Source: Sphingopyxis italica (GTDB lineage: Bacteria; Pseudomonadota; Alphaproteobacteria; Sphingomonadales; Sphingomonadaceae). From it: DNA of 64,000 bases. The position numbers were made by a program, and so were the translations under genes. The notes beneath the pieces were generated by a model, which saw only the letters and a list, made by a program, of their open reading frames with translations, was not told the DNA's origin and ran no database searches. The stretch is from the NCBI RefSeq assembly GCF_011926545.1, contig NZ_JAATIT010000001.1, forward strand, positions 1,072,469 to 1,136,468. Reading direction: 5' to 3'. Shown here one piece after another: positions 42,917-51,362 of the stretch (positions within the stretch are counted from its first letter, which is position 1; each line of letters begins with the position of its first letter).

Positions 42917-45088
42917 ATGAATCGCAAATTCGCCCTCGCCGCGCTTGCCTGCACGGCGCTTTCCTCGCCCGCCGTCGCGCAGGATGTCGCGCCCGCCGCT
43001 ACGGCGGAGGGCGAAGACGCGATCGTCGTCACCGCCGCGCGCACCATATTGCCGCCGAGCGCGCTGCCGCTGACGATCGACATCATCGACAAGGACGCGC
43101 TCGACCAGCAGCTCGCGATTTCGGGCTCGGTGACCGACGCGGTGTCGACGCTCACCCCCAGTTTCTCGCCGACACGGCAGAAATTGTCGGGGTCGGGCGA
43201 GACGCTGCGCGGGCGCGCGCCGCTCTATGCGATCAACGGCATCCCCCAATCGACCCCGCTGCGCGACGGCAGCCGCGACGGCTTCACCATCGACGGCTTC
43301 TTCGTCGACCGGGTCGAGGTCATCTTCGGATCGAATGCGCTGCAAGGGATCGGCGGCACCGGCGGGATCATCAACCAGGTCACCGTCGGCGCCCCGGCCG
43401 AAGAAGGCGTGTCGGGCCGCACGCTGCTCCAGGCGACCGCCGACAATGATTTCTCGCGCGCCGGAATGGGCGGCAAGGCGGCGGGCCTCGTCCAGTACAA
43501 GGCCGGCCGTTTCGACGCCTCGGTCGGCGCCGCCTACGAGCTGCGCGGGCTTTTCAGCGACGGCGAGGGCCGCCCGGTCGGCATCAACCTGACGCAGGGC
43601 GAGACGATGGATTCGAAGGCGCTCTCGCTCTTCGGCCGCTTCGGCTATGCGGTCACCGACACGATGCGGCTCGACCTGATCGCGAGCCGTTTCGAGCTTG
43701 AGGGCGACGGCGACTATGCCCCGGTCGCGGGCGACAAGCTCGGCGGATTGCCGACGAGCGCCGAGCCCGGCTTGCCGCCGGGCGTGCCCGCCACCAACCG
43801 CACCGAAAGCGTCGCGCTGTCGCTCACCGACACCGACCTTGGCGGCGGCAATTTCGTCAGCCAGATCTTCTGGAACCGCAGCCGCGACACCTTCGGCGGC
43901 GAGCCCAATCCGATCGCGAGCTTTCAGGACCCGACGATCGCGCCGGCCGGCACATTGTTCGACCAGTCGCAGAACCGCAGCCGCAAGATCGGCGGCAAGC
44001 TGAGCTATGAGCGCGCGGTTCCCGGTTTCGAGGCGCTGACGCTGATCGCCGGCTTCGACGCGCTGTGGGACGAGACCGAGCAAAGGCTGATCGCGACCGG
44101 CCGCGCGTGGGTGCCGCCGACCGAGTTCCGCAGCTTCGCCCCCTTCGGACAGGCCAATTTAAAGCTGCTGGACGGCGCGCTGCGCCTGGCGGGCGGCGCG
44201 CGCTATGAAAATGTGAAGATCAAGATCGCCGATTATCACACGCTGGCGGCGACGACCTATGACGGCAGCGACCCGGCGACCTATGGCGGGGTCGATGTCG
44301 CGGGCGGCAGCCCCGGCTTCGAGGATGTGCTGATCAACGGCGGGATCATCGTCGAGCCGCTGACGGGCATCCGCGCTTATGCGAGCTATGCCGAGGGCTA
44401 TACCGCACCCGACGTCGGCCGCATCACCCGCGCGGTGGAAGAAACCGGGGTCGACATCGACAATTTCCTCGACATCTCGCCGATCGTTTCGAACAACCGC
44501 GAGATTGGCATCGAGGCGAAGCGCGGCCCGCTCGACGCCAGTGCGACCTATTTCTGGTCGACGAGCAAGAACGGCCAGCGGCTGCGCGCCGGCGGCGACG
44601 GCATCTTTACCGTCCAGCGCGAGCGCGTCGAGATTGAGGGGCTGGAGATCAACCTGTCCGTCCGCATGCCGATCGACGGGCTGACGCTGTCGACGGGCTA
44701 TGCCCATATTACGGGGCAGTCCGACACCGACGACGACGGCGTCGTCGAAACCGACCTCGACGGCGCGAACATCTCACCCGACCGCCTGAATCTCGCCGCC
44801 GCTTATGCGAAGGGCCCGCTGTCGGCGCGGGTGCAGACGCAATTCTACCTGTCGCGCAGCTTCGACGGGCCGGACCGCGACCCGCGCAACGATTTCGAAG
44901 GCTATATGCTGACCGACGCCTTCCTGCGCTATCAGACCAGCCTCGGCGGCGTCAGCCTCGCGGTGCAGAATCTGTTCGACAAACAATATATCAGCTACGC
45001 GAGCGACACCCAGCGGCCGACCGATAATTTCTTCAACTTCGCCGGGCGCGGGCGGACCTTCACGCTCGGCTGGGATTACCGCTTCTGA
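42917..45088 (+). CDS. TonB-dependent siderophore-type receptor
   Basis: 723 residues with signal peptide MNRKFALAALACTALSSPAVAQ. A TonB-box-like EDAIVVTAAR follows, then a plug domain (TLRGRAPLYAINGIPQSTPL; VEVIFGSNALQGIGGTGGII) and a barrel ending GWDYRF. It is followed at once by a PepSY membrane protein, a pairing typical of siderophore uptake in which the partner may reduce or process the ligand. The stop overlaps the next ATG. The nature of the siderophore is not determinable here. Confidence 0.92.
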   Translation: MNRKFALAALACTALSSPAVAQDVAPAATAEGEDAIVVTAARTILPPSALPLTIDIIDKDALDQQLAISGSVTDAVSTLTPSFSPTRQKLSGSGETLRGRAPLYAINGIPQSTPLRDGSRDGFTIDGFFVDRVEVIFGSNALQGIGGTGGIINQVTVGAPAEEGVSGRTLLQATADNDFSRAGMGGKAAGLVQYKAGRFDASVGAAYELRGLFSDGEGRPVGINLTQGETMDSKALSLFGRFGYAVTDTMRLDLIASRFELEGDGDYAPVAGDKLGGLPTSAEPGLPPGVPATNRTESVALSLTDTDLGGGNFVSQIFWNRSRDTFGGEPNPIASFQDPTIAPAGTLFDQSQNRSRKIGGKLSYERAVPGFEALTLIAGFDALWDETEQRLIATGRAWVPPTEFRSFAPFGQANLKLLDGALRLAGGARYENVKIKIADYHTLAATTYDGSDPATYGGVDVAGGSPGFEDVLINGGIIVEPLTGIRAYASYAEGYTAPDVGRITRAVEETGVDIDNFLDISPIVSNNREIGIEAKRGPLDASATYFWSTSKNGQRLRAGGDGIFTVQRERVEIEGLEINLSVRMPIDGLTLSTGYAHITGQSDTDDDGVVETDLDGANISPDRLNLAAAYAKGPLSARVQTQFYLSRSFDGPDRDPRNDFEGYMLTDAFLRYQTSLGGVSLAVQNLFDKQYISYASDTQRPTDNFFNFAGRGRTFTLGWDYRF

Positions 45089-46176
45089 TGATGAAGCTGC
45101 TCGACACGCTGCATCGCTGGACGGGGGGCCTGATCGGCCTCGTGCTGGCGCTCATGGGCCTGTCGGGCACGATCCTGCTCTACGAGCATCTGTGGATCGG
45201 GTTTCCGGGCACCGGCGACCCACTTCGCGGCGACCTCACGACGGTCGCCGCGACCACCGAAAAGCTGATGGCGACGCCGGGCGCGCAGGGCATCATCTAT
45301 GCCGACGCGCGGTTCGGGCTGCACCAATTGCGCTTCGCGGAAGGCGAGGGCGCCTATGCCAGCCAGTCGGGCGAGATCGTCACGCGCTGGGCGAGCCAGT
45401 GGGAGCGGCCCGAACTGTGGATCTTCGACTTCCATCATCATCTGTTCGCAGGCGACAATGGCGAGTGGGTGATCGGAATCGCCGGGCTGTGCGGGCTGTT
45501 CTTCGTGATTTCAGGCGTCATCCTGTGGTGGCGGACGCGTAAGACCTTCCAGTTCCGCCTCTGGCCGAAGCGAATGAGCCGCCCCGCGATCGTGATGCAC
45601 CACCGCGACCTCGGCGTCGTCGTCGCGCCGCTGCTGCTAATCTCGATCGTCACCGGCACGATGATGATCTTCCGCCCCTTCGCCCTGGGGGTGGTCGCGC
45701 CCTTCGGTCCGGTCGCCGAAACCGCAAAGGCGCTCGACCCGCCGAAATATAGCGGCGGCCCGCTCGCCGAAAAGCCCGATTACACCGCGATGCTGACCGA
45801 AGCGCGGCGCCGCTTCCCCGATGCCGAGTTCCGCATCCTCAGCCTGCCGCGCAAGGATGGCGACCCGATCGGCCTGCGCATGAAGCAGCCCGCCGAATGG
45901 CTGCCCAACGGCCGCACGACGCTCGCCTTCGACGCCGCGACGGGCGAAGTGCTCGGCGCGCGCGACGCGCTCGCGCTGCCCAGCGGCGCGCAGGCATTCA
46001 ACATGGCCTTCCCGATCCACGCGGGCAAGGTCGGCGGCTGGGCGTGGCGCATCATACTGACGATCTCGGGCCTGTCGCTGACGATGCTCGGCAGCTTTGC
46101 GGTCTGGTCCTTCTGGTTCAAGCGGCCGAAGCCGGCGAAGCGGGCGGTGAAGAAGGCGGCGCTCGCCTCCACCTGA
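45088..46176 (+). CDS. PepSY-associated transmembrane protein (putative siderophore-linked reductase)
   Basis: 362 residues starting at 45088, overlapping the receptor stop (ATGA); a second ATG lies one codon on. Four hydrophobic segments are visible: LIGLVLALMGLSGTILLYEH, WVIGIAGLCGLFFVISGVIL, VVVAPLLLISIVTGTMMIF and IILTISGLSLTMLGSFAVWS. Conserved histidines (H9, the FHHHLFAG and MHHRDLG clusters) are candidate haem ligands, as in FoxB/FegB-type inner-membrane proteins that reduce ferric siderophores. It ends in a basic tail. The role is inferred from family and operon. Confidence 0.88.
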   Translation: MMKLLDTLHRWTGGLIGLVLALMGLSGTILLYEHLWIGFPGTGDPLRGDLTTVAATTEKLMATPGAQGIIYADARFGLHQLRFAEGEGAYASQSGEIVTRWASQWERPELWIFDFHHHLFAGDNGEWVIGIAGLCGLFFVISGVILWWRTRKTFQFRLWPKRMSRPAIVMHHRDLGVVVAPLLLISIVTGTMMIFRPFALGVVAPFGPVAETAKALDPPKYSGGPLAEKPDYTAMLTEARRRFPDAEFRILSLPRKDGDPIGLRMKQPAEWLPNGRTTLAFDAATGEVLGARDALALPSGAQAFNMAFPIHAGKVGGWAWRIILTISGLSLTMLGSFAVWSFWFKRPKPAKRAVKKAALAST

Positions 46177-46181
46177 CCATC

Positions 46182-46257
46182 ATCGTCACCCCGGACTTGA
46201 TCCGGGGTCCATGCCGCGGGCGCGGGAATGGATGCCGGATCAAGTCCGGCATGACGA
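46182..46257. repeat. Intergenic REP-like palindrome (CCGGACTTGATCCGG type)
   Basis: CGTCACCCCGGACTTGATCC at the left is mirrored by GGATCAAGTCCGGCATGACG at the right around a short centre. It lies in the gap before priA. Similar cgtca/tgacg ends are found on the repeats at 12421, 13042 and 40181. Confidence 0.75.
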
Positions 46258-46322
46258 AAGAATGGGAAGTCCCCCAGCACCGCTTTCCTATTTTCCCCGC
46301 GCGCCTATATCCTGCCCGACCC

Positions 46323-48491
46323 ATGACCCGCGCCCGCGTCCTTCTTTTGACCGCCGCCCTCGGCCCGCTCGACTATCGCGTGCCCTATGGTAGCGAAGCC
46401 CCGCTCGGCAGCGTCGTCGTCGTGCCGCTTGGACCGCGGCGGATGGGCGGCGTGGTGTGGGAGGATGCGAGCTTTGGCGCGCCCGAGCCCGTCGGCGACA
46501 ATCGCCTGCGCAACCTGTTCGAGGTCGTGCCCGTCCCGCCGGTGCCCGCGCCGCTGCGCAAGCTCGTCGAATGGACGAGCGACTATTATCTCGCCCCGCC
46601 GGGATCGGTGCTGCGCATGGTGCTTCCCGGCGCTGCTTTCGCCGACGCGCGGCGCCCGATCGTCGAATATCGCGCCACGGGGGAACTGCCCGCGCGGATG
46701 ACGCCGCAGCGGACCGTCGCGCTCGAAAAGATCGGGACGCGGCAAGGGCTGGTGCGCGAACTCGCCGCGCTCGCCGAGGTCAGCGAGGCGGTGATCCGCG
46801 GGCTGGTGAAAGCGGGCGCGCTCGAAGCCGTCGCGGTGTCGGCCGACCAGCCCTATCCCGAACCCGATCCCGGCTTCGCCCCGCCCGACCTGTCGGACGA
46901 GCAGACCGCCGCCGCGGGGCAGCTTCGCGACGCGGTCGCCGCGGCGAAGTTCGAAACGCTGCTGCTCGACGGGGTCACCGGATCGGGCAAGACCGAAGTC
47001 TATATGGAGGCGATCGCCGCCGCGATCGACGCGGGGAAACAATCGCTTGTCCTGCTCCCCGAAATCGCGCTCACCGAGCCGATGCTGACGCGTTTCGCCG
47101 CGCGCTTCGGCTGCGAGCCCGTCGCGTGGCACAGCGGTCTGCGTTCCACCGAGCGCCGCCGCGCGTGGCACAGCATCGCGGCGGGCGAAGCGAAGATCGT
47201 CGTCGGCGCGCGCTCGGCCTTGTTCCTGCCCTATGCCAAGCTCGGCGTGATCGTCGTCGACGAAGCGCATGAGATGAGCTTCAAGCAGGAGGACGGCGTC
47301 CATTATCACGCGCGCGACGTCGCGGTGATGCGCGGACATTTCGAGGGGCTGCCCGTCATCCTCGCGAGCGCGACCCCCGCGCTCGAAAGCCTCGCGATGG
47401 TCGAGGCGGGGCGCTACCGCCATATCGTCCTTCCCGCGCGCTTCGGCGGCGCGACCTTGCCCGATCTTGCCGCGATCGACATGCGGCAGGACCCGCCCGA
47501 CCGCGGCCGCTGGCTCGCGCCGCCGCTCGTCGACGCGCTCGCCGACCGGCTCCACAAGGGCGAGCAGAGCCTGCTCTTCCTGAACCGCCGCGGCTTTGCG
47601 CCGCTGACTTTGTGCCGCACCTGCGGACACCGCATCCAGTGCCCGAACTGCACCGCGTGGATGGTCGAGCACCGCCTCGTCCACCGCCTCGCCTGCCACC
47701 ATTGCGGCCATGTCATGCCGCCGCCGCGGCTCTGCCCCGAATGTGAGGATGAGGACAGCCTCGTCGCCTGCGGCCCCGGGGTCGAGCGCGTCGCCGACGA
47801 GGTGAGCTCACGCTTTCCCGAAGCGCGCGTCGCGATCGTAACCAGCGACACCCTCTGGTCGCCCGCCAAGGCGGCCGAGTTCGTCGACAATGTCGAGGGC
47901 GGGCTTGTCGACATCATCATCGGCACCCAGCTCGTCACCAAAGGCTATCATTTCCCGAACCTCACGCTCGTCGGGGTGGTCGACGCCGACCTCGGGCTCG
48001 ACGGCGGCGATCTTCGCGCATCCGAGCGCACCTTTCAGCAGATCGCGCAGGTCGCGGGACGCGCGGGGCGCGGCGTGAAGCCCGGCGAGGTGCTGATCCA
48101 GACGCGCGTTCCCGAGGCGCCGGTGATGGCGGCGCTCGTCGCGAACGACCGTGATGGATTTTATTCGGCCGAGGCCGCGGCGCGCAAATTCGCCGGCGCC
48201 CCGCCCTATGGCCGCTTCGCCGCGCTCGTCATCTCGTCGGAGGATATCGAGGTCGCGCGCGGACAGGCGCAGCGGCTGGGGGCGAAGGCGCCCGTCGCCG
48301 ACGGCCTCGCCGTCTATGGCCCCGCCCCCGCCCCGCTCGCGATGCTGCGCGGCCGCCACCGCTTCCGCCTCCTCCTCCACGCGCCGCGCAGCTTCGACCT
48401 GCAAGGGACGATCCGCGACTGGGTGAACAGCGTCGAATGGTCGTCGAAGGCCCGCCTCGCGATCGACATCGATCCTTATAGCTTCGTTTAA
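46323..48491 (+). CDS. priA: Primosomal protein N' (replication restart helicase PriA)
   Basis: 722 residues from the ATG at 46323, the family length. The N-terminal 3'-DNA-binding domain starts RARVLLLTAALGPLDYRVPY. Helicase motifs are GVTGSGKT (217-224) and VDEAHEMSFKQEDG. The zinc region has eight cysteines: CRTCGHRIQCPNC, then CHHCGHVMPPPRLCPECED. Motifs V-VI follow in GTQLVTKGYHFPNLTLVGVV and QVAGRAGRG. It reloads the replisome at stalled forks. Its stop overlaps, tail to tail, the stop of the next gene. Confidence 0.96.
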   Translation: MTRARVLLLTAALGPLDYRVPYGSEAPLGSVVVVPLGPRRMGGVVWEDASFGAPEPVGDNRLRNLFEVVPVPPVPAPLRKLVEWTSDYYLAPPGSVLRMVLPGAAFADARRPIVEYRATGELPARMTPQRTVALEKIGTRQGLVRELAALAEVSEAVIRGLVKAGALEAVAVSADQPYPEPDPGFAPPDLSDEQTAAAGQLRDAVAAAKFETLLLDGVTGSGKTEVYMEAIAAAIDAGKQSLVLLPEIALTEPMLTRFAARFGCEPVAWHSGLRSTERRRAWHSIAAGEAKIVVGARSALFLPYAKLGVIVVDEAHEMSFKQEDGVHYHARDVAVMRGHFEGLPVILASATPALESLAMVEAGRYRHIVLPARFGGATLPDLAAIDMRQDPPDRGRWLAPPLVDALADRLHKGEQSLLFLNRRGFAPLTLCRTCGHRIQCPNCTAWMVEHRLVHRLACHHCGHVMPPPRLCPECEDEDSLVACGPGVERVADEVSSRFPEARVAIVTSDTLWSPAKAAEFVDNVEGGLVDIIIGTQLVTKGYHFPNLTLVGVVDADLGLDGGDLRASERTFQQIAQVAGRAGRGVKPGEVLIQTRVPEAPVMAALVANDRDGFYSAEAAARKFAGAPPYGRFAALVISSEDIEVARGQAQRLGAKAPVADGLAVYGPAPAPLAMLRGRHRFRLLLHAPRSFDLQGTIRDWVNSVEWSSKARLAIDIDPYSFV

Positions 48492-49246
48492 TAATCGGGT
48501 TCGGCGCCGCCCATCACCTGTCCGGCCTGCGCCGCGAGCCAAGCCATCGCGGCCGCCCAGGGCTGGTGCCCGTGGCTGATTCGCGCGACGCCCAATGCCG
48601 CGAGTTCCTTGTGCGTCGGCCCGCCCTTGCCGCGCAGGATGTTCACCGGCAGCGGCGACGCGTCGCAGATCGCGCCGATGCACCCGGGATCGAGCAGGAA
48701 GGGCACGAACAGCGAGCCCGCCCCCGCATCGGCATAGGCGCGCGCGCGTTCGAGCGTCGCCGCGACCAGCGCGTCGCCATCCTTTGCGACATCCTGCCCG
48801 CGGAAGGCGTCGCAGCGCGCATTGACGAAGAGGCCGGTGTCCGCTGCCGCGCGGTAACGCGCCGCCGCTTCGGGAATCGCGAGTAGTTCGTTCGCGCCGG
48901 GCAGCCGGTCCTCCATATTGATCCCCGCGGCGCCCGCACCCTTCGCGCGACCGACCGAGACGCCGACCGCAGCCGGATCGGCGCCATAGCCCGATTCCAT
49001 GTCGATCGTGACGGGCAGGTCGGTGACCGCAAGGATGCGGCCGAGATTCTCGAACACATCCTCGATCGGAAAATCCTCGCCGTCGTCGCGCCCTTGTGCG
49101 CCCGCGACGCCGAAGCTGCCGGTCGCGATCGCCTTCGCGCCCGCGCCCGCCACCGCCTTCGCGCTTCCCGCGTCCCAGATGTTGACGAGGATCAGCGGGT
49201 CGCCCGGGACGTGCAGCGCGCGGAATTCGGCAATCTTGTCATTCAT
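48488..49246 (-). CDS. Isocitrate lyase/PEP mutase superfamily protein
   Basis: 252 residues. The barrel shows the superfamily signatures LVNIWDAGSAKAVAGAGAKA, IATGSFGVAGAQG, PVTIDMESGYGADPA and GINMEDRLPG, followed by FVNARCDAF. The magnesium-binding acidic residues (D and E in DMESGYG and NMEDR) are present. Members cleave or mutate carboxylated phosphonates or 2-methylisocitrate-like acids; this subgroup is uncharacterised. It converges on priA with a 4-nt overlap of stop codons. Confidence 0.85.
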   Translation of the reverse strand: MNDKIAEFRALHVPGDPLILVNIWDAGSAKAVAGAGAKAIATGSFGVAGAQGRDDGEDFPIEDVFENLGRILAVTDLPVTIDMESGYGADPAAVGVSVGRAKGAGAAGINMEDRLPGANELLAIPEAAARYRAAADTGLFVNARCDAFRGQDVAKDGDALVAATLERARAYADAGAGSLFVPFLLDPGCIGAICDASPLPVNILRGKGGPTHKELAALGVARISHGHQPWAAAMAWLAAQAGQVMGGAEPDY

Positions 49247-49287
49247 GGTCTAACTCCATCGTTGTCGGTAACGGCATAGGACGTGGA

Positions 49288-49719
49288 TCAGACGATCGCC
49301 GTCGCGGGCGCCGACCCGAAGACCTGATCGTAGCCGCTCTTCGTGTCCATATATTCTCGAATACGCCGGACGCGCCTCCCCCGCATTTCGAAGATGAAGA
49401 CATAGTCCAGCGCATAGTCGCGTCCGTTGGCGAGCGTCGCGCTCTGGCGCTGCTCGAAGACGACGCGGTCGCCGTCGGCGGTCAGTGAGATCGGATCGAT
49501 TCGCATCCCGTTGCAAAACAGCCGTGGATAGTCCGCGACAATGAAACGCACGATCGCATCGGCGCCGACCATATGGTCGGTCACGCCGAGCGCGACAGCG
49601 GTCGCGTTCCGCGCCGGGGCGCGCCATTCGGCGTCGTCGGTGAGGACGGCGCGGATCCGGTCGGGGTCGCGCGTCGCGAACGCGCGCCAGACGGCGAGCG
49701 CGGCTTCCTTGCTCTCCAT
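49288..49719 (-). CDS. SnoaL-like/NTF2-fold protein
   Basis: 143 residues with the SnoaL pattern: an N-terminal helix (EAALAVWRAFATRDPDRIRA), VLTDDAEWRAPARN, the strand GDRVVFEQRQSATLANGRDY, and YVFIFEMRGRRVRRIREYMD. NTF2-fold proteins of this sort bind or isomerise small hydrophobic molecules, and many have no known activity. It lies 12 nt after the ada stop on the same strand, so it may belong to that unit. Confidence 0.78.
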   Translation of the reverse strand: MESKEAALAVWRAFATRDPDRIRAVLTDDAEWRAPARNATAVALGVTDHMVGADAIVRFIVADYPRLFCNGMRIDPISLTADGDRVVFEQRQSATLANGRDYALDYVFIFEMRGRRVRRIREYMDTKSGYDQVFGSAPATAIV

Positions 49720-49731
49720 GGTCGCCTCCCC

Positions 49732-50793
49732 TCAGAATTCGTCGAGGCGCCGCTGCCCCTGCGCGCCTTCGCGCCGCAGCAACTCGTCCTTGATCGGCAG
49801 GCCATAGGCATAGCCGCCCAATGACCCGTCGCTGCGCACGACGCGGTGGCACGGGATCAGCACCGCCACATTATTGGCGCCATTGGCGCTGCCCGCCGCG
49901 CGCACCGCGGCGGGCTTGCCGACCGCGGCAGCGATGTCCGAATAGCTGCGCGTCTCGCCCGCCGGGATCTTCCGCAGCTCGCGCCACACCGCTTCCTGAA
50001 AGGCGGTGCCCTTCACGTCGATCGGGATATGGTCGAAGCCGTTCACCGGCGCCTCGACCGCGTCGACGACCTGCCCCAGCAGTGCGGCGAAATCATCGCC
50101 GCCCTCGACCAGATCGGCCGCGGGAAAGCGCTCCTCCAATGCCTCGCGTCCCTCGGCGAAGCTCAAACGGCATACGCCCTTGTCGGTCGCGGCGACGAGC
50201 ATATCGCCGAGGCTGGTCGGCACCACCGCCCAGTGGATCGTCGCGCCCTTGCCGCCGTTCACCCACGCCGAAGCCGTCATACCCATGCGTCCCTCCATAT
50301 TCTCGTAAAAGCGCGACGGCCCCGAAAAGCCCGCGTCGTAAATCGCGTCGGTCACTCGATTGCCCTCGCTCAGCGCGGCGCGCGCGCGTTCCTCGCGCAG
50401 CGCTCGGGCATAGGCGGCGGGCGACAGACCGGTGTGGCGGGTGAAGACGCGCTGGAAATGCGTCGGCGAATAGCCGGTGCGCGCGGCGAGATCGGCGAGC
50501 GCGAGCGGTTCCTCGCTTTGCTTGATCGCCGCGATGGCCTTGATCACCGCACTTTCGTCGCGCGCGACATCGTCGGGCAGGCAGCGCTTGCACGGGCGTA
50601 GCCCCGTCGCGCGCGCCGCGGCGCCGTCGGCGAAGAAACGCACATTCGCGCGCAGCGGGTGCCGCGCGGCGCAGCTCGGCCGGCAATAGATGCCGGTGGT
50701 GAGCACCCCGGTGACGAAGCGTCCGTCGAACGCCTTGTCGCGCGCCTGCACCGCCTGCCAGCGGTCGTCGTCCGTCATCAGGTCGCGGCTCAT
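49732..50793 (-). CDS. ada: Bifunctional adaptive-response regulator/O6-methylguanine-DNA methyltransferase Ada
   Basis: 353 residues. The N-terminal zinc domain has C37, C41, C68 and C71 (GIYCRPSCAARHP; LRPCKRC); C37 accepts methyl groups from phosphotriesters and turns the protein into an activator. A central AraC-type helix-turn-helix (AARTGYSPTHFQRVFTRHTG) follows, then the methyltransferase domain with C315 in LIPCHRVVRSDG. It is the first step of repair of alkylated DNA and self-induces. The ATG overlaps the stop of the DUF1203 gene upstream (ATGA). Confidence 0.95.
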   Translation of the reverse strand: MSRDLMTDDDRWQAVQARDKAFDGRFVTGVLTTGIYCRPSCAARHPLRANVRFFADGAAARATGLRPCKRCLPDDVARDESAVIKAIAAIKQSEEPLALADLAARTGYSPTHFQRVFTRHTGLSPAAYARALREERARAALSEGNRVTDAIYDAGFSGPSRFYENMEGRMGMTASAWVNGGKGATIHWAVVPTSLGDMLVAATDKGVCRLSFAEGREALEERFPAADLVEGGDDFAALLGQVVDAVEAPVNGFDHIPIDVKGTAFQEAVWRELRKIPAGETRSYSDIAAAVGKPAAVRAAGSANGANNVAVLIPCHRVVRSDGSLGGYAYGLPIKDELLRREGAQGQRRLDEF

Positions 50794-51260
50794 GACTCGT
50801 CCCTTTCGATCCGCGCGGCGAAACAGCCGTATGCGGCATTATGGGCATCGATATAGGAAATGCCCTCGTCGGCGAACAGGTCGCGGATCGCGCCATCGGC
50901 CTCGCCCGGCGCTGCGATCCGCGCGGTTTGCAGCATGCCCTCCGCATCGAACGCGCGCAGCGCGAGCGAGCGGCCTTCGAACACCGGCGGGGTTTCGTCG
51001 CGATAGCGCGCCGCCACGACGCCCGGCCGGACATAGATGGCATAGGCGCTGCGATACGGCGTTTCGACATCATGGCTGGTGTGGTGGAGGAGGATCAGCT
51101 CCTCGCCCGCCTTCGCATCCTCGAGGCTGATGCGGCACGGAAAACCGCGGTCCGCGGTTGCGGTGACGCGCCGCGCATTGATCGCGGCGAGACCCGCGTC
51201 GTCGAGCGCAAACAGGGGCGCAAAGCGATCGGGGCAAAGCCCCTCGATCAGATAGGTCAT
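50790..51260 (-). CDS. DUF1203 domain-containing protein
   Basis: 156 residues from the ATG at 51260; another ATG three codons earlier sits on top of the Shine-Dalgarno sequence and is less likely. The domain reads ATADRGFPCRISLEDAKAGE, ELILLHHTSHDVETPYRSAY, AIYVRPGVVAARYRDETPPV, and ends DAHNAAYGCFAARIERDES. Function unknown. Coupled to ada by a 4-nt overlap, so it could be part of the alkylation response (inference). Confidence 0.82.
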   Translation of the reverse strand: MTYLIEGLCPDRFAPLFALDDAGLAAINARRVTATADRGFPCRISLEDAKAGEELILLHHTSHDVETPYRSAYAIYVRPGVVAARYRDETPPVFEGRSLALRAFDAEGMLQTARIAAPGEADGAIRDLFADEGISYIDAHNAAYGCFAARIERDES

Positions 51261-51362
51261 CGAAAACATCCTTTCTCGGCTGTTGGAGAAGGAATGCCAC
51301 GGCGCGATTCGCGCCGCGTCCCGATGCTTGCGTTCAAAGTTCGGGGGGTTAGTGTGCGCGCC